From: Erigeron canadensis
Lineage: Eukaryota > Streptophyta > Magnoliopsida > Asterales > Asteraceae
Assembly (NCBI RefSeq): GCF_010389155.1
Contig: NC_057762.1
Location: forward strand, 10,589,513 to 10,653,512
Length of the DNA: 64,000 nt
Direction of reading: 5' to 3'
Position 1 is the stretch's first letter. Each line of letters begins with the position of its first letter. A program made the position numbers and the translations under genes. The notes beneath the pieces were generated by a model that was not told the DNA's origin, did no database searches, and worked only from the letters and a program-made list of their open reading frames with translations. Positions 47,864 through 58,478 of this stretch are shown here, piece by piece.

Positions 47864-48815
47864 TGTTAGGTCCAGATTTACTGGACTCACTCCAGACGTG
47901 ACTACTGGAGCCCTCTGAAGATTTGTCCAGAAGTTATATGAAGACCAGTGAACCATTTACTTGTACAGGAATCTGGATTCCACCAGATTGGTTCACTGGA
48001 CTTCACTCCAGTCAAGATCTTTCCACTGAAGAACATTCTCACTGAAGTCGAAGACTGAAGTCTGAAGAAAGAAGTCTGACAAATAGCGGAGCTCACTGGC
48101 AGACTTACCAGATCTCCTGACTGGAGTCCTTGACAATGTTCTAGACCTTACAAGTCTGAACACTGATTACGAGGAATTGACTTTATGCCTTTACATGCCT
48201 TTACCCGGACAATCCATTTGTCCCTTGTTAAAAGCCTTATACGCATGTAAAGGTGGTAGATTAATTAGAAGACAAGTCACTATCAAGTGACTTTATTTTT
48301 GTACTTTAACCAATGCATTTAAGGAATTAAAGTAGTTTCCTTAAATGCATGCAACCATATTTGTACGGTAAAAAGAATATTATATTCATTCTTTTTGCCT
48401 ATAAATACCAAGTCATTTCCCTCGTCCAAATTACACTTTTGCAATTTGGTGCCTTTGCTCAAATACTCTCGATCTAAACAGTTATACTTCACAACTTTAA
48501 GTATTTCAATCAAAAAAGTTTATTTAGCAAATATTATATCACTTGTAATTCATAAGGTTGTTTAGATACTTACTTTGTAATATCTTAGTTCCGCAACAAC
48601 CTTGTATTTTATTTAACATCAATAAATAAAATACACTTGAAAGTTACATTGTGTCTCACCATTTACTTTACTTTATCTTTATATTGCTTAAGTTACGTAT
48701 TACTTTATATAAATCCTTGCATTTATATTTATTGTAACACTAGTCCAATCTAGTGCATACTTGACTTGTCGTATTCTACACTTGTGGGTTAAATCATCAA
48801 GTGAGGGACTTCACA
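47864..48815 (+). repeat. Left LTR of the SIRE-like element
   Basis: 952 bp, TGTTAGGTCC...GACTTCACA. TATAAATA at 48400-48407. A 13-bp perfect inverted repeat lies upstream (48314-48349). Confidence 0.93.
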
Positions 48816-48817
48816 AT

Positions 48818-48829
48818 TGGTATCAGAGC
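48818..48829 (+). other. Primer binding site, SIRE-like element
   Basis: TGGTATCAGAGC two bases after the LTR. Confidence 0.95.
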
Positions 48830-48866
48830 GGAAGGCTAACATACTTGCCTAGATCCGTATTTCTTG

Positions 48867-51239
48867 ATGACCACTCCGAAGAATACACAAGTAAACCCTT
48901 TTAATACAAGTCCTCCCCCTATTATTGAAACTGAACAGACTACTGACCATGTGAACAATAATCCCCCACCAACACCTCCTATTCCTGCTTCTCCACACGT
49001 GCATGTGCACTACTCAAACACTCCTGTTCCTAAATTCAGTGGGAATGGTGATGAATTTGGCACGTGGAAAGCTAGGATGATATTACATATTACTGGAATT
49101 GAGAGGAATATGATAAAAAATTTAAATGAAGGACCCTATATTCCTAGAAGCCCTCTCAATCCACTTCTTGACCCTCTAGGAGCAAGATCTGAAAGGGAAA
49201 AGAGAGAGGTTCACTGGTCTGAAGAGGATAAAAGACTTGTTAATATTGATATTGTTTTAAAAAATATGATCCTCGGGGCCGTTCCTGAATCTCTTATTCC
49301 CACACTAGTTCTTTATCCTAGTGCTAAAAACATGTGGGATGAACTAGTAAACCAGTATGAAGGTGGTGATGACACTATTGTTACCAGAAAAGTGTCTTTA
49401 AATAAGAAGTACGAGTCATTTTTTACTCTGCCTAATGAATCATTAACTGGTACTTACACCATATTTATGAGCATCATAAACCAGTTAAGAGGGCTGGGAG
49501 TAGAAAAAGACAAGGACATACTTCTTGAAAAATTTTGTGATATTCTTCCATCTAAATGGTCTCACATGCTCGTGGTCTTGAGACAAGGTAAAACCTTGTG
49601 TTCCCATACTCTGTCAACATTGTATGGAGCCTTCAGATTCACTAAAGAGAATCAAGCCTAGAGAATTGAGGCAGAAAAAGATGCTATTAATCATGCTTCA
49701 AGTAGTTCCCCTGTGGTTAGTCATACTGAAGCACCCTGTACGGCATTAATGTCTTTTGAGAATGTATTTTCTATGAAGAAGATGATGTCTGAATTAATGA
49801 ATTCTGGAGCCATGAATAATATCTCTCCAGATTGTGATGAAATTGATAGTGATGATCTGATGGATATGATTGCTAAAATGTTTAACCGTTTTAAAGCAAG
49901 AGCCAACAGACCCACTGGACAACATGCACCCAGTTCCTCTACTGAGAAGACCAATCTGACATGCTTTAAGTGTGGCAGAAAAGGTCATTTCATGAAGGAG
50001 TGCAAGTCCAATTAGTTTGTTTCTCAATCTGGTCCATCAACTTCTTATAACAAGCCTGATGATACCTACAGACTGAAATATAAAAAGCTTAAGGCTCAAC
50101 TTGCTCTCATGTTTGCAGAAAAATATAATAATAAATGCATGGTTGCTGAAGAAGAATGGGTTCCCTCTGATGACTCATCAATTGATGATGAAGAGGAAAG
50201 AGATTGCTGTTATATGGCTCTGGCTGATCAAGAGCATGTGGTGAAGGAAGATGTCACATCTGGAAGATGGGTGGACATTGGTATTAAAAAGGTAATTGAT
50301 TATGACAAGAAAACTGATCCTGGATTAAAATTGGACAATGCTGAAGCTCTAAACTCTGATTTAATTTTTATAGAAATTGTTCAATCAGAAATGTCAAATA
50401 TTTTTGAAACAAGATTGTTCTGAAATGGCAAATTTACAATCAAAGTTATAAGAACTTCAAGACATTGAATTGGCTTTTAAAGCACATGTTTTGGTCACTG
50501 AACAACTGGTCCAGGAAAAGGAAGAGCTTGAAAATATTTTAACAAAAGAAAAACATGTCATTCAAAGGCTTGAAACCAGAAAACCGTATGATGCTGCAAG
50601 AAACTAGTACCCCTCCCAAAAACGAGCATATCTGGGGGTGATGTGACTGCTGCAACATTAATACCTGTTGTTGACCGATTACCAGAAGTGTTAAAACCAA
50701 GCACTATTTATGATGAACCAACAACACCCAAAACTTGTATTATTCCTCCTATTCAGTTGTCTGGGGTCAAGACTGGAGCACACCAGATGAATGCTCCAGT
50801 CAAGAAGGTCAAGCAGAATAAACCTTTGCCTCAATCATCTTCTAAGGAACCCCAGGTTCAGAAGAAGAAGAATGTTGTTCCACCTAAGCCAAAAGTCCAG
50901 CCAACTGGAAAGGCTCAGGTGTCATATGAAGAAACCATTTTGTTAAGTTTGGAAAGCCAGTTTCAATTACTGGCTCGTCAAGTCCAAAGTTGTAATGCAA
51001 GACTGAACAATTTTGAGGGTACTTCATCTGGCCCAAAACAAAATTCAAAACCTTTTTCCAAGAAAGATAAAATTGTTACCCTTGTTGAGAAAATGAAAAA
51101 GGTTTCAAAACTGTCAACCCCAGTGGTCTTTTCAACTAAGACTATTGTCGAAGAAAGTGAACTCAACCAGATATCCCCAAGGATCCATTTGGCAAGATCC
51201 AGAGAACCCATCCGTCGATGGGTTCCCAAAATTAACTAA
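48867..51239 (+). pseudogene. gag of the SIRE-like element
   Basis: The ATG at 48867 opens MTTPKNTQ and a Pro-rich N-terminus, then the gag fold (FSGNGDEFGTWKARM, NMWDELVNQYEGG). Stops TAG at about 49659-49661 and 50013-50015 (just after the CCHC knuckle CFKCGRKGHFMKEC) interrupt an otherwise open frame. An acidic region (EEEWVPSDDSSIDDEEE) follows, then coiled coil broken at 50421. Frame 50643-51239 ends RRWVPKIN-TAA, the probable natural gag end. Confidence 0.85.
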
Positions 51240-51259
51240 TCAATCTGGGGGATGTGCAG

Positions 51260-52560
51260 GGCGATCGAAAGAAATATATTTGGTATCTTGACAGCGCTGC
51301 TGCAGGACAATGACTGGATGTAAGACCCTGCTGGAGGAGTTCGTGGCTTCAGACGGACCCTTTATTACTTTTGGAAATGATGGTTCTGGAAAGACTGAGG
51401 GATATGGTGTCCTGAATAATGGTCAAGTCAAATTTAGACGGGTGGCTTATGTTAATGGTTTGAAATATAACCTAATAAGTGTGAGCCAACTGTGTGATGA
51501 TGGTTACCAGGTGTTGTTTAACATCTCCCAGGGCATTGTATTTAATAAGGATTGGAAGGTAGTATTGATTGCCCCCAGAAAAGGGAACGTGTATGTGATG
51601 GATATGGAAAGCTCTCCTTCAGAGTAGTGTTTCTATACCAAGATTGATGAAGAAACAAACTGGTTATGGCATAAAAGGTTATCCCATTTAAATTTCAAAA
51701 ATATTAATAAGTTGTCCAGAAAACAACTTGCAGATGGGATACCTTCAGTTTCTTTCAAAAAGGAAAGACCATGTCCAGAATGTGAGATAGGTAAGCAGAA
51801 ACACACCAGTTTCAAGACAAAGCAGAATTGTAGCATATCTAAACCTCTTCATATGCTTCATATGGACATTTTTGGTCCAGTGAATGTTCAGACTCGTGCT
51901 GGTAAGAAATATACCTAGGTAGTTGTTGATGAATACTCCAAATACTGTTGGGTTATATTTCTCAGATCAAAAAGTGAAACTGTTGCTGAAGTCATCGCTC
52001 TTATCAAGCAAATTGAACTCAAATATAAGCGAAAAGTGTGTCAGTTAAAAAGTGATAATGGAACAGAATTCCAGAATGCAACTCTGGAGAAATTCTATAC
52101 TGACACTGGCATCTCTCGGAACTTCTCATCAGCACGCACTCCAAAGCAGAATGGAGTTGTAGAAAGAAAGAACAGAATGCTGATAGAAGCTGCCAGAAGT
52201 ATGCTTGCTGAATCTGGTCTTCCTAAAATGTACTGGGCCGAAGCAATTGTAACTGTTTGTCACACCAAGAATCGTTCAGTGTACGTGAAGTGACACAAGA
52301 AGACATCCTATGAAATGTTAAGAAATAGAAAACCAAATATTGGTTATTTTCACGTTTTTGGATGTCCAGTATACATTCTGAATGACTCTAGTTAGTTAGG
52401 CAAATTTGATGCCAAAGCTGATGAGGGATATTTCTTAGGATATTCAGTCATTCGCAAAGCCTTCAGATTGAGGATTACCAGAATGGTCAAATCTGGGTAC
52501 TTAATGGAGTGTCCCTCCAGTGTACCATCAGTGCATATTCTACTAGCCTAATCCACCAGT
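51260..52560 (+). pseudogene. Protease and integrase of the SIRE-like element; RT absent
   Basis: The protease reads YLDS then AAAG in place of GCSRH, with a frameshift before MTGCKTLL, so it is damaged. GAG-pre-integrase (WLWHKRLSHLNF ... CPECEIGKQKH) and the integrase core (MDIFGP, KSDNGTEF, KQNGVVERKNR; all three acidic residues present) follow. Stops at 51916-51918 and 52291-52293 fall where Trp and Arg are expected. Similarity fades near 52490 (DEGYFLGYS). No RT or RNase H occurs before the next ORF. Confidence 0.85.
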
Positions 52561-53068
52561 GATGCTAGAGTGTCCAGCCAACCTCTAGATGCATTGAAAT
52601 GAGTCATGGTGTGTCAGTCATAATATTTTAATACTTGATGCTAGTGCGTGCCATACATACAAACTTTTTATCTGGACAGCGTTACTGTTCATCTTACGTG
52701 GCATGACTTTTTCAACTTAAAATGATGGTTTTGTTACCTTGGGAAGACAAAAAGTGCAAGTTGGTAATTTTGTGGGCTGTTAACCGTCATACATTTATGT
52801 GTGATGGGAAACATTAAATGCGGATGTCAAAACCGATCAAAATTGTTTTGAAATATTTCAAACTTATCGTTTTGAATTCCATTTTCTCTTTCCACTATAA
52901 ATACCCATATTACCTTCACCTTTTAGTTTTATCTCGAAAATCATTTACTCCCAAATCTTCAAATTCCTTCATTTATTTCTTTCTTTCTTCATTCAATTCC
53001 AATCATCACTATCTTTCTTCATAAATTGTCCTTATAAACCCTAATTCTTTCAATTTCATCTTCTTTAA
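52561..53068 (+). promoter_or_regulatory. Internal promoter-like region before the extra ORF
   Basis: TATAAATA at 52896-52903 is followed by ~140 bp rich in CTTT and CTTC, then the extra ORF. This looks like a plant promoter and pyrimidine-rich 5' UTR and does not resemble the LTR promoter of the same element. Whether it works is unknown. Confidence 0.55.
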
Positions 53069-56000
53069 TTGGCTCCTAAACCTTCACCGAAAAACCTTTT
53101 GGCTGCCAACTATGCTCCGGTAGCCGCCGTAAAAAAGGCCAAACATATTAATCTCACTGTCGATGCCATCAGAATAAACATGAATAACTGGATGGCCAAA
53201 CTCACAACTAATCATTCGGCAACATCCATTATTGGAAGGTTAAATACCTTCTTCTTGAGCAGTCCTCTTTATGGTGCCCTAACCTTGAATCTGGGCAATA
53301 TGTACCATGACTACCTATGTGAGTTCTGGTACACTGTCGTGTATGTGGAAAAAGATGAATCCATCCACTACACACTTAAACAAGGCACCAAGAACTTCAC
53401 CATTACTGTTGATTCTCTCAGAGATGCCCTGAGAATGAATTATTTTGATGAGAATGAGATGGTTGTTGAACTCCCTTCTGGCATCAATACAAGGGAAGTG
53501 TGCAGATTGATGGGCCACACTGAAATCGTTGATGAAAATGGCCAGCTGCTCAGGAAGGGTACTAGTTATATGAGCAGGCTAACTGATTCATGGAGATACT
53601 TTTTCACACTCCTTGTTGAATGTTTGGGTGGCATTCTGGAGGCTTAGATCAGATTAATCAAACACAGCTCCAGATTGCCTATTGTTTATGGCATGGGTAT
53701 AGGGTGGATTTTGCCCATATATTCTTTAATGATCTGGTGGATAGATTGAAGGTCAAGAGCAGGAAAGACTTCATTCCTTTTCTTCAATTTTTGTCTATTA
53801 TTTTCAGAAGGTCTTTAAAAAATGAGTATACTGTAAATACAAGTCATTTTTCGATGTGTGAATATCTGAAGGATCTCAACCAGTTAACCTCATCTCCTAC
53901 TGAGGTTGACATCCCATCTGTAATGATTTACCAGTTTAGAATACAAAAAGAAAAAGCCAATGCATCATCACCAGATGACTTGGAAGAGGCTGCAGGCGAG
54001 CCTCAAAATTATGAGGAACCCATTAAAGTTCTCACTGCTGAAAGGGTGTTACCCATTTCTCACATAGCCCCTAACCCCACCAGACCAAGAAACAAAACTC
54101 GACGTCTTAGGAGAGATGGAGTTCTGGTCACATCTCATCCAGAATCCTCCCAATAGGATTCTGGAGATGTCAATCAGGGAAACCCACAAGCAACCACTTC
54201 CACAATTCTTGTAAGAGGAAGTGGTGAAGAAGAAAGAGGGTCAGCCTCACCTCTAGTAATACCAGTCTCAACGTCTACGAGTGGGGACATCATGTTTGCA
54301 GATGGGTCATTGATTATGGAGGGAGTACATGTAAATGTTGAGGGGGAACAAACTAAGCAGGATGTAAGAGAGAATCTGGAGCAGGGTGCTCAGATTGATT
54401 TGAATAGGTTAGAGGAGAATGTCCAAGTAGAAGACCAGACAAATCATCCCGGCCCAGATTGGGATATGGCAGACTCTCCACTATCTGAAGGCAATGATTT
54501 TGATGTCAACATGAGTTTTCTAGGAGAAGAGGAAGTTGATCGTACTATTAATTCTGTCTCCCAGTTAATTCTTACAGAAATGCCACCTCCACCACCAGAA
54601 AATACACCAACACCACCAAAACATACAACAACAACAACCACAACAACTTCAGAATCACTATGCGCACCAGAAAATCAACCCCCTTAAACCTCTAAACCCC
54701 AAGGTCTGGAAACGACTCAAACACTCAAAAATATTACAAGGGTGTAGCCAGTATCCTCTCTTACCAGAATAAATCCTTCAGGTGGTCTCTCCACTTCTTC
54801 TTCAATCGAGGTCCAAGGCCTTTTTGATAAGGTGGCGGACCTGGAGAGATCCCTCCAGACATCTTCTCAGGTTGTTTCTGACTTCAAGTCCTTAATTTCC
54901 AATAATATGATGTCAGAAATGGATGTTTTTGTTGGAAATGAGAAGATGGTCTTCGAGAAGTTGGATGAACTTGTAAAGGCAACAAAAATTCTGAAAATAT
55001 ACAAGTTGCATTCCAGGGTTTGAAAGAGGATCTGGTAAACTCTGTCCAGATTGCCTTGAAATCTGAAGTTGAGAAACCTCTGGAAGATCTGACAGATGAG
55101 GTCCAAAAGTTGGTTGGAAAGGTTGATGATCTGGAGAAGAGGCCAACACTAGATCAAAATTCTGTTGTCAGCACCCTGAGTGATGAGATTGTTAGAAAAT
55201 TTAAGGGGGATATGCTGAAGGAAATAACAGAAGAAGTTTCTGAAACTATCATTAGAAATCTTCGTGATGGGTTGCTGCCTGAAGTAATTAAGATGATTGA
55301 CAACCAGTTGTCTCACCACTTTCCTCAGGATCTAGAAATAAATAAAAAAGGAAGTGATGCAATTGAAGAAAACTGTGAATCTTATGTCTCCAGTTTCTGG
55401 CAGAACCTTTGATTCTGCTGACAGGCATAAACTGGATCTGGTGTGGAATCATCTTCAGTTTGTAGATGCTTCCAAGGGGGAAAGTTCCAAAGAAAAATCT
55501 GGTGCTGAACTTCAAACAAAAATTGAAGTGTGGAAGAAGATTGTTGGAACAAATGTGCCTAGTACTGATGCCAGTGCACAACAAGCTCAAAATGTCACTG
55601 GAACTGAAGCCAGTGTTCAAGTTGATAAAGAGGTTACTGGTACTGATGCCAGTGAACTAGTTTTCGAGGCCTTTCCAGATATTCAAACAGAAATCTAAAT
55701 GGTGAAAAGAAAGAAGCATTTGGTATCTGGAGGGGAGCTTGAAAAACATACTAATGAAGAGAGTTCTGGTGCGAAGAACGTTGAGGGGTTTCAATCTGTT
55801 AGTGATGAAATGTCCAAGAGACTAGAGCAGCAATGCATAGCCATTGAAATCTTCAAGAAGAATCTAAAGAATGACTTGGCTGCTCACAAGTTAGATATGG
55901 CGAAAATGGGGACTCTGGATTCCTATCATGCTAGAAGGTTGGGTGTACCAGTTGAGGTTTACAAGAAGATGAAGGATGACCCAAGAATTCATCAATGCAT

Positions 56001-56715
56001 TGCAGTTCTGGATGATGTTTATGTAAGATCAATATACTCCCAGGATGAACAGATGTACGTTCAGAAATATATGGGGAGAGTATATTGGATCTGATTGCCA
56101 AGAGAAGGGAAGCACTGGAGAAGCTTCAGACACAAGTAAGAAAGAATGTTGCAGTCCTTGAAAATGAATATAGAAAGAAGTTAAAGGGTCTGCCGAAGCC
56201 TCCAGTGCGAAGAACCAAAGCTGACAGAGATGTAGATCTGAAAGAATTAACAAGGGAAAAATTCAACAAGAGGTTGTTCAGAAAAAGGTGTCCAAGGAAG
56301 TTGATGACATAGTTAGGAAGGCTCAGACAAAAGAATGGTATGAATACTTGTCTAATTTCAGAGTTAATGCCAGATCTATCCTGGGTGCTGAGATCCATCT
56401 GGCAACCATGATAACTTCTCCAGGTTCCACGTCAAATTGTTCAGAGAAGGGAACTTTACTGATGAAAGACCAAATACTTCAGTAAGAGCTTTTGGATGGT
56501 CAAAATTGAGAGAAATTGGTCTCTCTTTCAAAAGTAAAGATGTTTCCCAGGATGCAAGGTACTTCACAAGAAGAATTACCAAGGAGTGGACCAAGAAGGA
56601 AGTTATGGAGATGGAGTTGTATCTGAGAACTGCTTTATCTACACCACCATCTCAGATTGCTAAGAGGAAGGCCACTGAAGAAGCTTCTAGGCACGATGAA
56701 AAGAAAAGGGCCTGA
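53069..56715 (+). pseudogene. Large extra ORF (aORF) of the SIRE-like element, about 1200 codons
   Basis: Five or more open blocks in the same strand join end to end. The first codon is TTG in a context where ATG would be expected. The N-terminal ~360 residues look globular (DSLRDALRMNYFDE, SYMSRLTDSWRYFF, LQIAYCLWHGYRVDFAHIFF); a frameshift lies near 53640. An acidic, Pro/Thr-rich linker follows (stops near 54156, 54685 and 54747), then coiled coils (54832-55410, with a frameshift near 55000), further helical blocks to 56094 and a Lys/Arg-rich C-terminus (KRKATEEASRHDEKKRA). SIRE elements are known for an additional, sometimes envelope-like ORF here; I see no signal peptide or membrane segment, so envelope function is not supported. 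Similar proteins seem common in Asteraceae repeats, by recall. Confidence 0.7.
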
Positions 56716-56999
56716 ATCTTGATATTGTACTTGTATTTGCTTTTATATATAAAGTTGTAACTTTTCTACCAGTTTATGTCTGTAAATATAAGTTTTAAAA
56801 CTTTAGTTTTCACAAGTACTTATCCAGATTGAGTCTAGTAAATTAAAATGTATAAATTGGGAACACTAATGATCTATAAAGTGGTTCTCCAATAATTCAA
56901 AATTAGACTTAGTCAAATTTCAAGGATTTTTCAAGCACAAACTTGTATAGATAATAGCTTGAAAATCCTTGCATAATTTCTAAACAAATAGGGGGAATT
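56708..56999 (+). other. 3' tail and polypurine tract of the SIRE-like element
   Basis: Non-coding tail overlapping the end of the extra ORF. AGGGGGAAT at 56990-56998 precedes the LTR. Confidence 0.88.
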
Positions 57000-57954
57000 T
57001 GTTAGGTCCAGATTTACTGGACTCGCTCCAGACGTGACTACTGGAGCCCTCTGAAGATTTGTCCAGAAGTTATATGAAGACCAGTGAACCATTTACTTGT
57101 ACAGGAATCTGGATTCCACCAGATTGGTTCACTGGACTTCACTCCAGTCAAGATCTTTCCACTGAAGAACATTCTCACTGAAGTCGAAGACTGAAGTCTG
57201 AAGAAAGAAGTCTGACAAATAGCGGAGCTCACTAACAGACTTACCAGATCTCCTGACTAGAGTCCTTGACAATGTTCTAGACCTTACAAGTCTGAACACT
57301 AATTACGAGGAATTGACTTTATGCCTTTACATGCCTTTACCTGGGCAATCCATTTGTCCTTTGTTAAAAGCCTTATACGCATGTAAAGGTGGTAGGTTAA
57401 TTAGAAGACAAGTCACTATCAAGTGACTTTATTTTTGTACTTTAACCAATGCATTTAAGGAATTAAAGTAGTTTTCTTAAATGCATGCAACCATATTTGT
57501 ACGGCAAAAAGAATATTATATTCATTCTTTTTGCCTATAAATACCAAGTCATTTCCATCGTCCAAATTACACTTTTGCAATTTGGTGCCTTTGCTCAAAT
57601 ACTCTCGATCTAAACAGTTATACTTCACAACTTTAAGTATTTCAATCAAAAGAGTTTATTTAGCAAATATTATATCACTTGTAATTCATAAGGATGTTTA
57701 GATACTTACTTTGTAATATCTTAGTTCCGCAACAACCTTGTATTTTATTTAACATCAATAAATAAAATACACTTGAAAGTTACATTGTGTCTCACCATTT
57801 ACTTTACTTCTTTATCTTTATATTGCTTAAGTTACGTATTACTTTATATAAATCCTTGCATTTATATTTATTGTAACTCTAGTCCAATCTAGTGCATACT
57901 TGACTTGTCGTATTCTACACTTATGGGTTAAATCATCAAGTGAGGGACTTCACA
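57000..57954 (+). repeat. Right LTR of the SIRE-like element
   Basis: 955 bp, TGTTAGGTCC...GACTTCACA. Same TATAAATA (about 57536). A CTTCTT insertion and scattered substitutions separate it from the left LTR. Confidence 0.93.
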
Positions 57955-57983
57955 ACTTTCATTTGGGTTTGTGTCCTTTCAAG

Positions 57984-57996
57984 TGGTATCAGAGCC
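57984..57996 (+). other. Primer binding site of the host chromovirus
   Basis: TGGTATCAGAGCC after LTR end TTTCA (57981). It is not part of the copia element, whose LTR ended at 57954. Confidence 0.85.
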
Positions 57997-58478
57997 GTGG
58001 TTTAATGGATTTAAGTATTTTATAATTACAAGGATACCTAGACTTAAACCATAGACGAGACTTGGCCTTATGTGTATAGTTGGTTTCTAGTGACATATGA
58101 AAGTATTTAGCGAATTTTACTTGAGGCGTATTATAATATATAATCATAATAATGACTGCAACATTATTATCATCATATATTATAATAGCTCAAGTTAAAT
58201 CCGTTAAATATGGAAGTATGTTAGTATGAAGCTATAGGTTAGAGACCTTGCTTGGCACTATGGTTTTATTTATAGCTTTGCTTGTTAATTTGTAGGTTTG
58301 ATAAAAAAATCTTGAATGACTAAATGGTTTGTTTGCGATAATGATTGAAAAATTGAAATTGATTTATGAGTTTAATGTGTCAAATGATGATTGTAAAGGA
58401 TGAGGTGTGATAAATAATTCATGAATATTAATGTATGCAATTGACTTGTGATAATATTTGGTATTTGGTGTAAGACCA

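Larger units (their letters stand above)
47573..57954 (+). mobile_element. SIRE-like copia element with duplicated tail, no RT, large extra ORF
   Basis: Order: a copy of the 3' tail with polypurine tract (47573-47863), LTR (47864-48815), PBS, gag, protease/integrase, [RT and RNase H missing], promoter-like region, extra ORF 53069-56715, tail with PPT, LTR (57000-57954). The two LTRs differ at about 17 positions over ~950 bp by eye. Sequence 47573-48815 repeats as 56708-57954. Confidence 0.9.

Noticed and set aside
53069..54156. Extra ORF as a retroviral-type envelope
   Set aside because: No signal peptide, transmembrane helix or cleavage site is visible; only its position recalls SIRE envelope-like ORFs.
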